Below are positions 47,741 to 60,119 of a stretch of DNA of 64,000 bases, piece after piece. The stretch covers positions 87,481 to 151,480 of the forward strand of contig JADDOH010023033.1 in NCBI GenBank assembly GCA_016648135.1, in the 5' to 3' direction. Made by a program: the position numbers and the translations under genes. This stretch comes from Agrypnia vestita. Lineage: Eukaryota > Arthropoda > Insecta > Trichoptera > Phryganeidae. The notes under the pieces were generated by a model. It saw nothing but the letters and a program-made list of their open reading frames with translations. It did no database searches and was not told the origin of the DNA. Each line of letters starts with the position of its first letter. Within the stretch, counting starts at the first letter, position 1.

Positions 47741-50700
47741 TTTTTTTGCGTAATAAAATACCAACTGCTACTGTTTATTATTGTTATAAATATTATAATT
47801 ATAAAAAATGGTTATAATTTTTCAAGTTATTTAAATAAATTTTTAAAATGTACCTTCATTACACAACGATCTGAAGATTGAGTCTTGAAAGATAATATTA
47901 ATGTTTTATTTACCAGCGTAATTAAAATCGTGCAAGGCTCTCTGCATTATGCTAAATTGTATAAGAAGTCCTAGATCTCATGAAACTATAGTTCTTATTA
48001 CGTGTGTCCCTTTTGTTTGGATATAGAGTTTGGATATAGAGCCGTATATTGAAAACCGCATAGTAAATACCAACTTTAGTAATTCGATTGAATTACCATT
48101 TATTCCATGTTTTCCAAAAACCAAATACGTATTTTTCTTTTTTTTCCATTTATTAGTTATTGGTTACTATATATAGCCTGGTTACCTATCAATCCAATAT
48201 TATACATGCGTATAAACTTAATATTCATTTTTGAAAAATTTGGTTTAGATGATTCTCGAATAGTTTCTGTTAATCCAGAGGTTTATCAAAAAATAAATTC
48301 ACAGTTCTTTTATAAAAATTAACAACTTTTCGAAAATTTTGTTTCTAAAATAAGATTAATATTAATAATACTTTGGGATGAGACATTAATGTTAATATTC
48401 AAATTAAAATAAAAAATGTTGTACACCACTGCTATTTCTTTGTTTTCCCGTAATTAAAAATAGATTTAAAAGTAAATGTCAGTCAAAAAATTAAAAATAA
48501 TCTTTCGAAAATATTTTAATTGTTGTAAAATAAGAATGTGATTTTTTTTCTTTAGGAAATACGTACAATGTACAATATCATTTTAAGTTTAAAACATGTT
48601 TTTGTTTGAAGTGTTATTGATGAAAATGTAAATATGTATTTAAGATATTAAAGACTTAGTCTAGTAGTTAGCCAGCATAGTGATAAGAGTGAGGGTGTGT
48701 AAGTAAGAATATTAAGAGATTGATGAAATAAAAATTTCCATCCCAAAGTCGAAGCACGAAGCTTCGCTGTAGATAACAATTATCACTTCATGTAAAAATA
48801 TGAAAATACTTTAAATGTTAGTTAAATATTTGTATTATTAAAAAAATATAAAGGTACAAAAATATTTATGGTTTATTAAGTTTGTTTTGTTGTTTTTATT
48901 ATTTTAAGTTATTTTGAAATATAAACATTGATTTAATAGTATTTTTCTTAATTATATACGTATCAAATCCAGATACCCATAAATATTACAGTTTTGATTT
49001 TAATCAAGTTTTTGTGTATACTTTGTACAAATTTATTACATATATGTTTTAAAAATATTTATAATTTACATTTTTGTTAAATCACTAAATTTTAATTCAA
49101 TTAAACTTTAAATACAATTCTTATAATTATACCAACAGATTTAAAGATTATTTCTATTAATTAAACATTTTTGTTTTACATTTTTATTATTATTGTTTCG
49201 TTGAATGAAATGATTTATTTGTTTTTCTCCCTGTAATGTTTACATATCGATCAATAAAAATACTTCAAAATAATTTAAACGGTTCTATTATTTCGAAATA
49301 TGTAGGTAAATATTTGTATTTTAGTTCTTCGCCACACCACTCTCCATGTGAATGAAAATCTTGAATAACAAAAAGGTGATTTTGGGTAAATTTCAGCTTT
49401 GCGTCTAACTCAGCACTATCAGAAAAAATTAACTTAACACACAGAGTTTTTCTTTAATAGGTATATCAAATAGATGTCCAATGAAGAATATAGTGTAAAT
49501 AAAAATTATTTAATGAGGAATTGAACAACACTCTGACTAATTCACTACCCGAGGCCTCTAATATGCAATAAAAATAAATATAATTTTTAGTTTACACTAC
49601 ATCTATAATATTGTTTAAATATTAGAAACTCCAAATTCTTAATAAGGTCATTCCTTCATTTTATTTAGAAACGTAATTTATTGAAAGTGAAAGTTTCTAG
49701 ATAGTATGAAATTCCATTGTTTGGAAAAATCATTTAATCAATTATTCTAGAAATATTCAATTTTGTTCATTCCAAAAGATATTAATATTTCATTTTGAAA
49801 ACGTATATACCTATAAATATTTCAATTGTGTTTTAAGTACTTCTATAAATATATAATAATTTATTACTATGTTATTCTTCAATTATTATTAAAAAGGCGC
49901 AGCTATACAAACAGATAAATAAATAAATAAATTAATCAAGAGTTCTGCTAATTTATTCAGTCCCAACCTAACACAAATGGGCAATTTTTAAATCTAGATA
50001 TTTGTATGTTGATACGAGTATTATGCTTTTCTTCTATTACTTAATTGTTTAATGGCGTTGGTGTGATTCGTGATGCATTATTTTATAATCAATATATTGC
50101 ATTCATCCACTCGTAACAATATTTTTGTTGAATAAAGAATGGAAACGGAAGAAGAATCATTTTACATATATTTTTAATGCTTAAAGATATTCGGACAATA
50201 TTCGCTATTTTTCACCCTTACACATAAACTCTTACACAAGTCCAGCAAATTTCCATGCCTGCTTAATTAAAATTACTATTATCAATAAATTATTTTTGTT
50301 ACACCTAGAGATTCTCCGAGGTGGAATATAACTCAAATGTGACTTTAAAAAATCGGAAACTAAATAACATATTATAGAAATTTCATGCGATATTTAACTA
50401 ATTCGCAATTAATTATAATAACTAAACACTTAACACGAAAGATGAATTTGGAAAATATTTCAATCGAATTATTACATTGACGTTTCCAAGGAAATTAAAT
50501 ATGAAACTTAAATTCTTATTGTAAATAGTAATTTAAATCCTGATGTCTTTTTGTGTGTCACGTTTCGATAAGATGATACATTTAATGAGGTAAAAGGTGA
50601 AATGTGTACAAGGACTATTTTGTTCTGAACTCACAGCGCTCACCCCATAAAAAGTTTTACGGTTACCAGAGAAAGGGTGGTCGTGATACCAAATCACAAC

Positions 50701-51760
50701 ACAACAGGGGTTAAAACTATACGATAAGAAAATATAAAACGGTTAACAGTAGGTACTTACTACTCACCCAAAAGTAATGCTGACAGGTGGCAAAAATAAG
50801 TACCTGCTTATAAAAAATAGCCACAAAATTGATAGTAAGAAGCGGAAACAGTAGGTATTTATACAAAACTTACTACAAAAGTCACACTGACAAGCGGTAA
50901 CAGTCAAAAGGTACAAAAGGTACTTTTTTGAGAAAAACTAATATAGTTATCCTATCTAGAGAACAGAGCATGGTACCAATTTTACAATATCAATAATTAC
51001 ATGCAAGGGCATTAAATACATTTAAGGGTATTAAAAATTATAAACTTTTAGCAACATGAATAGCCAGGTTATACATACTTTTTTTCTATATTCATCATCG
51101 TATTGAAATTCCAGAAAGTTAAAGCAGTGATGATCCCCAAAATAACGGTTCATTAAATATCTGTTTGCAGGAATCTGTTTTTAAAATTGGAAACCTCTCG
51201 TTCAGCTATTTTTTGCTGGTCGTTCTATAATAAAATTAAATTGTTGTATAATAAAATCAAGCATTGAAATACCGGATATTTTTCAAAATATTGAAAATCG
51301 CCGTATATTCTGCAGGAGCGTGCAGCGAGAACAAAATGCATGACTTTTTCCTAAGCATATATTTTGAAAACAAACCTAAATAGAAGATATATCTCGTAAT
51401 ATTCCAATCATAGAAAATAACATAGTATTCAGATTTTAATATTCCATAATAACATTCTGCCAGATGAATATTTAATTTCGATTTTTTTTCCAAATATATG
51501 TTTATATGAAAGTCATGTATGCTTCTTGTTCTCACTGCATGCCCTTGATATTTTGATATACCAAACCATTTAAATAGTTTGATATATATGTGCAAGATGG
51601 TTTCTTTCAAAACAGGATAAAGTAAAATAGAGAGGTATCATTATTAGTTACGAAAGCTGTGTTACGTACTTGTTAAATGACAAAAAAAAATCGACAGATG
51701 TCTCTAGCAGAGACCACAGTAATATATGAAAGATTCTTATTTCGAACATACCTATATATA
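47741..51760. other. AT-rich downstream sequence
   Basis: No gene or clear repeat. Small items include a tandem 'TTTGGATATAGAG' pair (about 48017-48043). Confidence 0.4.
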
Positions 51761-51774
51761 GAACTTTCAAAATT

Positions 51775-51955
51775 TGATAATGTTTGGATGTTCTTAAAAT
51801 GGAATTGGTGAACGTTGCATTGTGTTGAGTGATCACTTAAGCCAACTCATACAGTTTGTAAGCCCTGAGCCATCGTATGAGACTTCCGTCCACTTTTCTC
51901 ATATATAAATTAGCTTCGTCTCTATGAAACTTCTATAATTTATCCTTAATTATGA
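51775..51955 (+). repeat. Interspersed repeat, copy 3 of 3
   Basis: The blocks 'GGTGAACGTTGCATTGTGT', 'CACTTAAGCCAACTCATACA', 'CCATCGTATGAGACTTC' and 'ACTTCTATAATTTA' are shared with 45005-45110 (inverted) and partly with 37836-37935. Ends are not sharply defined. Confidence 0.55.
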
Positions 51956-53135
51956 TAAAAAACCTAACACGGTCGGGATTAATAAAATAATGTGAAATTC
52001 AAATTTATGGTTTATCCATCGAAGGTTTCTCTCACAATTGTATTCCCCCTACTTTCTAAATATTATTTTAATTCAAGACTACTATTACGTACTTTCATAT
52101 TCAGGTGGTGGTACAATATTCACTCACTTTTTAATATTTATTCTTTACACCTTAGCCACAAGTCAGAAAATGCTCATAAATACAGAATTTATTCACATTT
52201 CTACAATCTAAAAGCATTTCTTAATGTTATTCTATTTCCACACCGTGATTTACGTCTTCCAGTATTTTCCTGCGGCTCTGAACTGGAGTCATACTTCTTT
52301 AACCCCACTGTGTAGATAGGATCACCACATTTCCTGTCCGAGAGAACCAAAGAGCGGCCATAAATAAAAGTACCTACCATAGTTCCAACGCCTTATCTAT
52401 ATTGTGTGGTCACTGCAAACTGCCTGAAATATGGTTATGCGTTCGTGTTTCAATCAAAACGCATCCCTTGCATGGATGATGACTGGTCGGGGTAGCTACG
52501 CTTAAAGTGCCTGAAAAATACATACTAAAGATAACATGGACAGCCTTGTAATGTTTGTGGGTTATTTATGTAAAAATGTCCCCCAATAACATAAGAGTGC
52601 TTCTATCATTATGGCTAAGAACTCCATTTCCGGAATACTGGAATATGTACCCAAAATATTCGGGTTTTATATTACCTATTTAATTTCGCGGTACCATAGT
52701 TAAATCAAGCCACAGACAAGCAAAGCAGGTAAAGTTTTCAATATTTTCAGTTTTCAGTCAAATGAGATCTCAACATTCCATCGATGCCAACTTTTAAACT
52801 AGTGTTCCCTACCTATAAATACCAGGCACTAAACCTAGAATTGAAGTGGAATTTTAATCCCACATACTAAATAGACAATTTTGCTAATATATATTACCTT
52901 TTGGTTTAATATTTAGCGATTTTATTTAATCGACTGAAAAATGATAAATCAGTCGAGGCAAATTGTGTTTCTATGTTTTATGCTAAATGGTCATTTATAT
53001 TGTTACAATATTGAAACATACTCGAATGAATATTCATAAGGCATATTTTAATTCTCACTTATTTTTTTCTATCTATCTTTCACGTACTGCTGCATTATTT
53101 TTCGTCGATCCCACTTCGATAGAGACTCTTTATCT

Positions 53136-53193
53136 GTCAGATAAAGGCTCTAAGACTCATTGCGAGCAATGAGTATTAGAGTCTTTATCTGAC
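53136..53193. repeat. 58-bp near-perfect palindrome
   Basis: Two 28-nt arms (53136-53163 and 53166-53193) pair with two mismatches around a 2-nt centre. CTTTATCTG just upstream (about 53128) forms a second, overlapping palindrome with CAGATAAAG. Confidence 0.85.
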
Positions 53194-53415
53194 ATAGACG
53201 TTGGAGCAGAACGATGGCAGAAAAGGCGTTTCTGGAGAGATCATGTCAAGAGAATAGACCAGACAAGACTTTCTAGAGCTGTGATGCGCATGAGGGGCGC
53301 CGACCTCCAGGGAGATCAACAAGTGATAGAGAGAAGCTGGAGGCTCTCGTTACAAGACCAGGACTGACACCTGTCAACACAGATCTACTAGAAGAGTAAA
53401 AAGAAGAAGTATTAC
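53190..53415 (+). mobile_element. LINE 3' fragment with (AAG)n tail
   Basis: The + strand reads 'FWRDHVKRIDQTRLSRAVM' and 'ERSWRLSLQDQD', the typical 'HVxRMD..RL' end of an insect LINE, followed by 'AAAAAGAAGAAG'. It begins at the palindrome 53136-53193. Confidence 0.55.
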
Positions 53416-53419
53416 ACGG

Positions 53420-55280
53420 AATAAATTGTGTATAGTGCGCGACAGCATTTCACGAACTAAAAGCAATGGCGCTACTTTTGGATCTCTCGAATTCTGACTG
53501 GGGATGGACAGAAAAAAATGGATGACAATTCAAATGTTAGATGTTAAATTCATCGAAATAATTTCTGTAGATATTTATATCCATCTTTATTAGAAAAATA
53601 TTGATTCTACGTAGATTCTAGATTCTACCGTATTTATGTTTTATTCTAGCACAAATGATATTGGTATTAATTAAATAATTTTCTTAGGTTGACTAATTTG
53701 ACTTTTAATTAATTAAATTCGTTCTTGTAAACTAATCAAATTTAATTAATAGTCTATGTTCATATTTAAACCAATAATAAATAGCCTACGATTACTTGAC
53801 TAGAAAATCTAAACATAGGCACAAACGCTAAGAATAAATAAAGCAACCATGAAATGAATGTTAAAGCAAATTGTGAGTTAATTACATTTGAAGTCGAACG
53901 ATTACTGAAGAGCTCTTGAAATTTAGCGTAACCCTAGGGTGAATACAAAATGGAATATTTACCCGGGCATGGCTTAGATATTTTTAGGTTATTATTTTGT
54001 TTCAATTGGTATTCGGTGATTTATTTGACATGAAAGTTTGATTGAAAAACACAAATAACCATTATTTTTCGAAAATAAATTGATTTGGCACCGAGACAAA
54101 CTCGAAATCTTTCTTACAGGATTGCCGGTAGACTGGTATTCCACTGTTATACCAAATACATATACTTTGTCAATCTCACCAAATTTCTCTACACAAATTT
54201 GAAAATATTAATGTTAAGGTACCCATGCATGCATATATTACATTAGAATATATTATATTGAGTCTTCAACTTTGTTTTTATATTCTTAATACCATCAGAA
54301 GATACACAATATAGAATAGGTACAACAAGCTATGACAACTTTAAAAATATTAAAATCGAGGATAATGATTTTGTCAGAATTTATGATTTGCCTGTATGGC
54401 GTAAATGTGTGTTGCACAGAGCTTAGTAGATGGCACAAATGAAAGAAATAAAAAAGATTTTTTTAAACAAAGTTCTCAAAATTTTAAGAGTGACTTGTCT
54501 GGTTTATGTAGTCGCTTTGACAACAAAGTAATTCTTGGTTAATGATTAATCTATTTTATAATCTTATTTTCATAACACGACAACTTAGGCTTTATTTAAA
54601 ATTTTAACAAAAGTTTACTTTAGCACCTACAAACATCTATATATTTTAGAATTTAATTCGCGCTCTGAACACCACAGCAATTTATCACTCGGGTTTGAAT
54701 CAACAATTCAATTCAACAAGCGAACAATCAATAATTCATTAACTTAAGTCTCTGTACCTACATTATGATTAACTTATGGAGCTTGATGTGTGGTAACTAC
54801 AAGCAATGAGTGACGTTTTTCATCACCCTCTGTATTTATTAAATTGCGATATCCTCAAAATACATGAGGCCCTAAATTAGACCAGCAAATTCGATGTCTC
54901 AATCTAAATTAATGCTTTTACTGTAATTACTGTGCAAATGTACCATTAGTAGACCAGTTTCCAGAGGAACCTGGATCTTACTGAGATCGACCACTGGTGA
55001 GAAAAGACACAGAACAGAGAAGAATTTTGTATCTTTTTGAGGTGGTTCAGGCTCAACACAGAAGCAAGAGCCATGATAATGAAGGCGTCATGATAAAATG
55101 TGTCCAAAAACTAAAAATGAATTAAAAACGGTTAATTCTGGCATCCCCTAGGGGCAATAACACAAAATAATTTGTGCCTACTGTACCAGAAAAAGTGGAT
55201 TGCTCTAAAAATGGACAAAATATTGTGTTAATCAATTAATAAGTGAGACTTACAGATAAGGTCGATATATTCATGGAAAA
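53420..55280. other. AT-rich sequence, nothing recognised
   Basis: No gene, RNA or repeat boundary can be supported. Confidence 0.4.
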
Positions 55281-55287
55281 ATACCAG

Positions 55288-55360
55288 GCTTATGTGGTGC
55301 AATTGTTAGCATACCTGCCCGGAAAGCTAAGTGATCTGGGTTCGAATCCCGGTAGCAGCG
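55288..55360 (+). mobile_element. tRNA-derived SINE head
   Basis: 'TGGTGCAATTGTTAGCATA' acts as an A-box/D-arm and 'CTGGGTTCGAATCCCGG' is a perfect B-box/T-arm. The anticodon arm (CCTGC CCGGAAA GCTAA) and the acceptor stem no longer pair, so it is a retroposed tRNA derivative, not a tRNA gene. Confidence 0.7.
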
Positions 55361-55589
55361 AAAATATTTTTTTGTTGATTTGATTTTTCTGTATGTCTTT
55401 CTAATTGATTAATAAATTTGGTTTTATGATTAAGCAATTTTAAATATCTAAGTTATATCCGTTTTGTTACTTGTCTCCATCTTTCAATTTCCTCTTCCAG
55501 CAAACAGGTAAATAGTTTTAATATAAGATGACGGTGAAATTGAAATAAGGTAACATACGGTGAGGTACATTGTTGAAGAGCAATCTCAG

Positions 55590-55745
55590 CTCTTTCCGCC
55601 AGTTGGCGCATGTGTCTATTGAAAATAGATCGGTAATAAAATCCATCAAGGGGCGGCGGGGTGGCTAGTCACGTGACGGCGCGCGGGGGATGGGGTCCGA
55701 GTGATTTCAGCCATTGTGCGGCTGAAGCGAGTGCATTCAAGGAAC
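55590..55745. promoter_or_regulatory. GC-rich island with CACGTG site
   Basis: A 10-bp palindrome GTCACGTGAC (55668-55677) is the bHLH-type E-box. CATTGT (55712-55717) is a SOX core, and lies between TTCAGCC (55706) and GGCTGAA (55720). The island interrupts AT-rich sequence about 8.5 kb downstream of the Sox gene. It may be an enhancer of that gene or of the - strand gene, or a promoter. Confidence 0.35.
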
Positions 55746-55840
55746 CCGCTTCATACACATGATCTACTTATGGAGGCGATGAAAAACAAATGGAACAAAA
55801 TTTTACATGTAATTTAGCGATATCTCAAATAACCTGAAGA

Positions 55841-55862
55841 TATATATATATATATATATATA
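55841..55862. repeat. (TA)n microsatellite
   Basis: About eleven uninterrupted TA units. Confidence 0.9.
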
Positions 55863-55937
55863 ATATATGCATTATGAAAAGGTTATTTTTAGGGGGAACT
55901 TCGCGGATTTGTAAAAATATTTTATTTTTGTGCTATA

Positions 55938-55970
55938 TTTCGGTTACACTGGGATAACCATTCTCAAGCT
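55938..55970 (-). other. Hammerhead-like motif, Penelope-type
   Basis: On the - strand: CTTGAGAA, then GGTTA..TAACC as helix, then GAAA. The first box deviates from CUGANGA. The text 'GAATGGTTATCCCAGTGTAACC' (in pieces) has the form seen in Penelope-like termini. Confidence 0.35.
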
Positions 55971-56049
55971 GGTCTCTCTGACAGTTTAGAGATAACTATT
56001 CGATTTCTACTTCAACTACTTCGCCGTAGGGGTGAAATAACATTTTCAT

Positions 56050-57640
56050 AATGCATATACCTCTTCGCGAAAACTTCAATTTAAACATATATGTGACTTT
56101 AAAATGTATTCTATTATAATCAATTATTACACTTGTTACACAATTACAATCAACGTTTTAGTCATATCCACAGAGTATACAATTGTACAGAGATGAACTA
56201 AACCCCTTCTTTAGACGAGGAAATTGGGTCACAGCGGAAGCGTGCCCTTCCGCGCGTATATATAAGACACATTTATACTGTAGTTAAAGTTTTTATTCAT
56301 GCATAATTAAATCCCCTAACAAACAAAACGTATTTTTTATAAAAGAAGTTGTTTTATTTTTAATATTATAAAATTTCATTCGAAACCGAGACTCTTAAAG
56401 CGTATTTTTTTAATAAAGCCCGACTAAGGCTCGCTTGTTTCAAGTTGGATTAAAATAAAAGTTCTATGTAATAAAAATCTATGTAGTCATAACACTAAAT
56501 AATATAATTCGGATTCAAAGGTAAAAAAAATATGCTACCTTAAAAAGCTGTGTAAATTTCATGTACATTCTTAAATAAAAGTTAACATCTAGCAAAATGC
56601 ATTTTTGGAGTTACACAGCATCTATATAATCTTTTCTTTCCCTCACAGCTGATCTATTCCTTAGAGATGCTGCCTCTCCTCGTGGCCTCAATAGAAACCT
56701 AAAGACTGCTACTTTAAGATAGTATCTTTCTATTTAGTTCTAGTTTCTCCGTCAGAAATATATGCTCTACTTACGATCAAATAAACCAGAGAACTTTCAA
56801 TTGTTTGATATTTCAATAGTCAATTATGATTCATTGTAAGATTACAATTCGATTAATTTAAAAATATACATTTTTGTAACCAAAAAGTAATAATACATTT
56901 TTTTTAGAAAACTTCGGAAAGATGTTGATGAAAGATGTAGCGTTAATTTAATATTTGCACGAATTGGTATACGACAGCTGGATATATTCATACATACATA
57001 AATAGACAGTATTCATTTTTATTTTCAATTTTTTAAATACGCGCCTAAAGCAAAACAAATCAGTAAAGTTTATTCGAAAGTAAATATTCTCGATAATAAT
57101 CTTCACCGGTCTTTTCACTAGTGTGCTTTCCTTCACTTATGTTAACTTGCTACCTTATTTCTTGGTCTTTGATTATGCTTTATTTGTACGCTTTTCCTTC
57201 CTAGCCATCTAAGTTACCCTGTTATATTCATTTCGTGACTTCGTTTGTCGTACAGATTGTAATTTTACTAATAATAACACTTATGCCATATTCCACTTTT
57301 ATTTGACAGCTTCAAAAACACATTTGGTATTATTTAGTAGCTTTTGACTCGTAGGCCTTGTCAGCAGAGATTTATTCAACATTACCTTTGTTTTGATGAA
57401 CATCATGCTCGACTTCAGCTGTGATAAATGTAATTTCGGACCGCAATACCCCATATTAAATTGGGTATATGTACTCTTATCGATGTCTACATTAGTGGTG
57501 TGCGTACACATACCCCTAACGTACACATGGACAATAAATAAATTCACACGTTTGATATATCATTGTATACAATCCGTCGAAGTACATAACATGACATGCA
57601 CGAGCATTCTTTTCAAAATGCTTGAGCTGTACTCTGATCA
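56050..57640. other. AT-rich sequence, nothing recognised
   Basis: Short frames only, without domains. Confidence 0.35.
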
Positions 57641-57659
57641 GACTGAATTCCTTCCCTTT

Positions 57660-57740
57660 CTGCTTCATACAAAGAAGCTCAAAGGATCGAAACGTCGGGA
57701 AATCGCTTCACTAGCTGTTACTTCACTCGCTCGGTATAAC
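57660..57740 (+). mobile_element. Possible Penelope-like terminal fragment
   Basis: 'GAAGCTCAAAGGATCGAAACG' followed by TCGGG recalls the 'GAAACGTCGG' end of the motif at 59010-59051. A CTGATC box about 55 bp upstream could be its partner. Confidence 0.25.
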
Positions 57741-58900
57741 TGAAAAGTACCTAAAACATACGTACCTACATATTAGACATATATAATTTAATTTACTTTA
57801 TTTATCTATGTTAAATAAGATTAAAACCAATGTCTTAAATAAAATGGTACTTCACTTATACTATGCGTAATATTCCGATGTCTTTCTGTGTGCAACGCGA
57901 AAATAAATTTAAAATGAATAATACCTTCAATTCAACTTTAAAAAATAGAGATGCGCTAACGAAATATGTGTTATATCAATAATCTTACTATTTTTTAACT
58001 TGCGCTATTCAAATAAGAATAATTTTCTGGTCTCATTGAATAAGGATCGAATCCCCGATCACTAGTGATGCAGCGGCAAGTGTTTTAAACACTAGAGCAA
58101 CAAGGATATCAAATTTCCATTTAACAAATTAATACTGGAAATGAATACAATACTAAGTACCAAAAATAAAAACGTTAAGATGAATATACAGATTAGTACT
58201 ATGCGTCTTCGCCAATATATTAAACACTGCGCTGAAATCCTATATATGTTAATTTCCTAGTTACATGGGAATGCATATCGCGTAAGTATTAGTATTGGGT
58301 CATTTTTTCGACAGGAGTATTTTATAGTTTTTAGTATTAAAATACTAACTCACGAGAGACACCGGCGTGTAGTAATGTTGAAAATATTAATGAAAATATG
58401 TGTAAAATAGCACATAAAGAGCGAAAAAGACTGTATTCGCTTTTTACTTTATATCTTGAACATTCTGGCACTTAGTTCATTTCCACATATTCAAATGTGC
58501 GGGTTACATGACTTTTTGTTCTTATATATTTTTTCTTTCAATCTTTCATTACATATTACATTACATACATTATAATACATAAAATTATTTCTTATGACAG
58601 AATTTAAAAATTGAAACGCTGCAACATCCGCTACTGTACTGCAGGTAGGCACTCATTTAAATTATAACATTTTTTCACAATAATCTTTCACACCTATACC
58701 AGGACAAATTATAAATAGTAGTTACATTAATATTTTGTAGTTAATTAGCAGTTATGCTTAAGTTACCACACAAAGAAAATACTTAATTTGATGTCCTGCC
58801 AGCTACACTATACCTACTATATGGTATTTAAAAGAAAAAATACCACAGACAGATAGATGTATAAAACGACTTGATGTACCTAGTAGAATTAAGGTATAAT

Positions 58901-58910
<10 letters not shown>

Positions 58911-58949
<39 letters not shown>
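58911..58949. repeat. (TA)n microsatellite
   Basis: About nineteen TA units, next to the Penelope-like fragment. Confidence 0.9.
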
Positions 58950-58952
<3 letters not shown>

Positions 58953-58959
58953 AGTATTA

Positions 58960-59240
58960 ATTTTTTTGGGGGTAACCCGCGTCAAAATCTGGTCCTCAGA
59001 AGGACCATTCGTCAACCGACGTTTCGCCTGAATTACAACAGGCATCTTCAGGGTGTCTTGTTAATAAATTTCCGTCACTAGGGGCAGTGCGAGCACGTCC
59101 GTTCGTATCGGAAGCTTATTACCAAGTGAGGTCTGGTAAGTCAAAATCTAAATTTGGGTACTGTGGTCATTATTGGCCTTAATGATTTTTGGGAATTTCG
59201 TATTAAATATTGGGTGTTCCCGGCCGTTGCTGGCCTTAAT
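58960..59240 (-). mobile_element. Penelope-like terminal region with hammerhead-like core
   Basis: On the - strand, CTGAAGA (59051-59045) is followed by GCCTG/CAGGC as helix II, GAAA (59025-59022) and a 4-bp hairpin CGTC GGTT GACG (59021-59010), then AATGGTCC. This is a good hammerhead layout, except that AA stands where the UH cleavage dinucleotide is expected. The surrounding sequence is free of genes. Confidence 0.5.
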
Positions 59241-59279
59241 GGCGTTTGTTTGACTCCTTGTGATGCGTATATAACATAT

Positions 59280-59600
59280 ATATATAGCTACCCTCAGGGA
59301 TTAGCAGACATCATGTTCCGCACAGCTGCTATCACCGGCCGTGAAGCAACCACCAGAGCTGACAGCATGGCCCATAGATGTCAATAGCCGCATAGCAGTC
59401 GCTACTACCTGCCGCAAAGCTGCCGCCATTACCGATCACAGGGGCTTCCAGACAGCAATGGCCGCGTGGCAGCGATTATTGGTCGCACAACGGGCCCTAC
59501 AGCTGCAAAGCGTCCTGTACAGTCACTTTTAATGCTCAGAGTAGAGGAGGCGGCCCCAGACACTGGACGGAAATGCCCACAACAAGAGTGTAAATTCACG
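59280..59600 (-). other. GC-rich stretch within a - strand intron
   Basis: Moderately GC-rich with loosely repeated 'GCTGC(T/C)AT(C/T)ACCG' blocks. It lies directly downstream of the - strand exon's donor. No domain is recognised in any frame. Confidence 0.3.
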
Positions 59601-59606
59601 ACTTAC

Positions 59607-59765
59607 AATGAGAGGTTTGATCCTCCGTCTGGTGGGAAGGTTGGGCGGGGGCGCCTGCGCCCTGGGCTTGAGGGAGACCTTCCCGCCGAAGGGATCCACC
59701 TCGGTGCAGTAAAGGGATCGCTCGTTCTCATCGTGGGACTCGGACGAGCTGTCTGACGATACGTC
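59607..59765 (-). CDS. Internal exon of an unidentified gene
   Basis: The exon is 159 bp, exactly 53 codons in phase 0. On the - strand it is bounded by a strong acceptor (ATTTTTTTCCAG) and a consensus donor (ATT|GTAAGT). It encodes 'DVSSDSSSESHDENERSLYC', then 'TEVDPFGGKVSLKPRAQ' and 'APPPNLPTRRRIKPLI'. The first part is an acidic Ser-rich stretch like a phosphorylated linker, the last a proline/basic stretch suited to SH3 or similar binding. GC-rich codons stand out against AT-rich flanks. The reading frame is open beyond both ends, but those parts look intronic. No partner exon is evident in the window, so the gene has long introns. I do not recognise the family; a cytoplasmic scaffold or signalling protein would fit. 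Confidence 0.65.
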
Positions 59766-59954
59766 CTGGAAAAAAATCCTTTCAATATAATTTGACAAAA
59801 CAAAAGCAAGATACATCAGCTGGAAAGGAACAAAAAATGTCTAAATTTGTGTTGTGTATTTTCTAGATATGTTATTCAATTTCAATTCAATTCATTTTTT
59901 ATTTATTACATAATATGTACATTACAAACTTTATGTTCAATGCATACATATTAT

Positions 59955-60025
59955 GAATTTATATCTAAAAATATACATATACACATATAAATATACATAC
60001 ATATATACACACACATATACATATC
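59955..60025. repeat. AT/AC simple-sequence patch
   Basis: ATACATATACACATATA-type repeats. Confidence 0.6.
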
Positions 60026-60119
60026 GAATATTAACATAATAATTTAATATTAAACAATTAAAAGTGACCTCTACAATCTGGTCAAAGGTGTAGGAGAATC
60101 CTGCTTCGGAAAACCCCCT

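Noticed and set aside
55288..55360. Functional tRNA gene
   Set aside because: The T arm is perfect, but the anticodon stem and acceptor stem are broken.
57393..57743. 116-residue + frame and its overlapping - frame
   Set aside because: No domain; the end overlaps a Penelope-like terminal motif.
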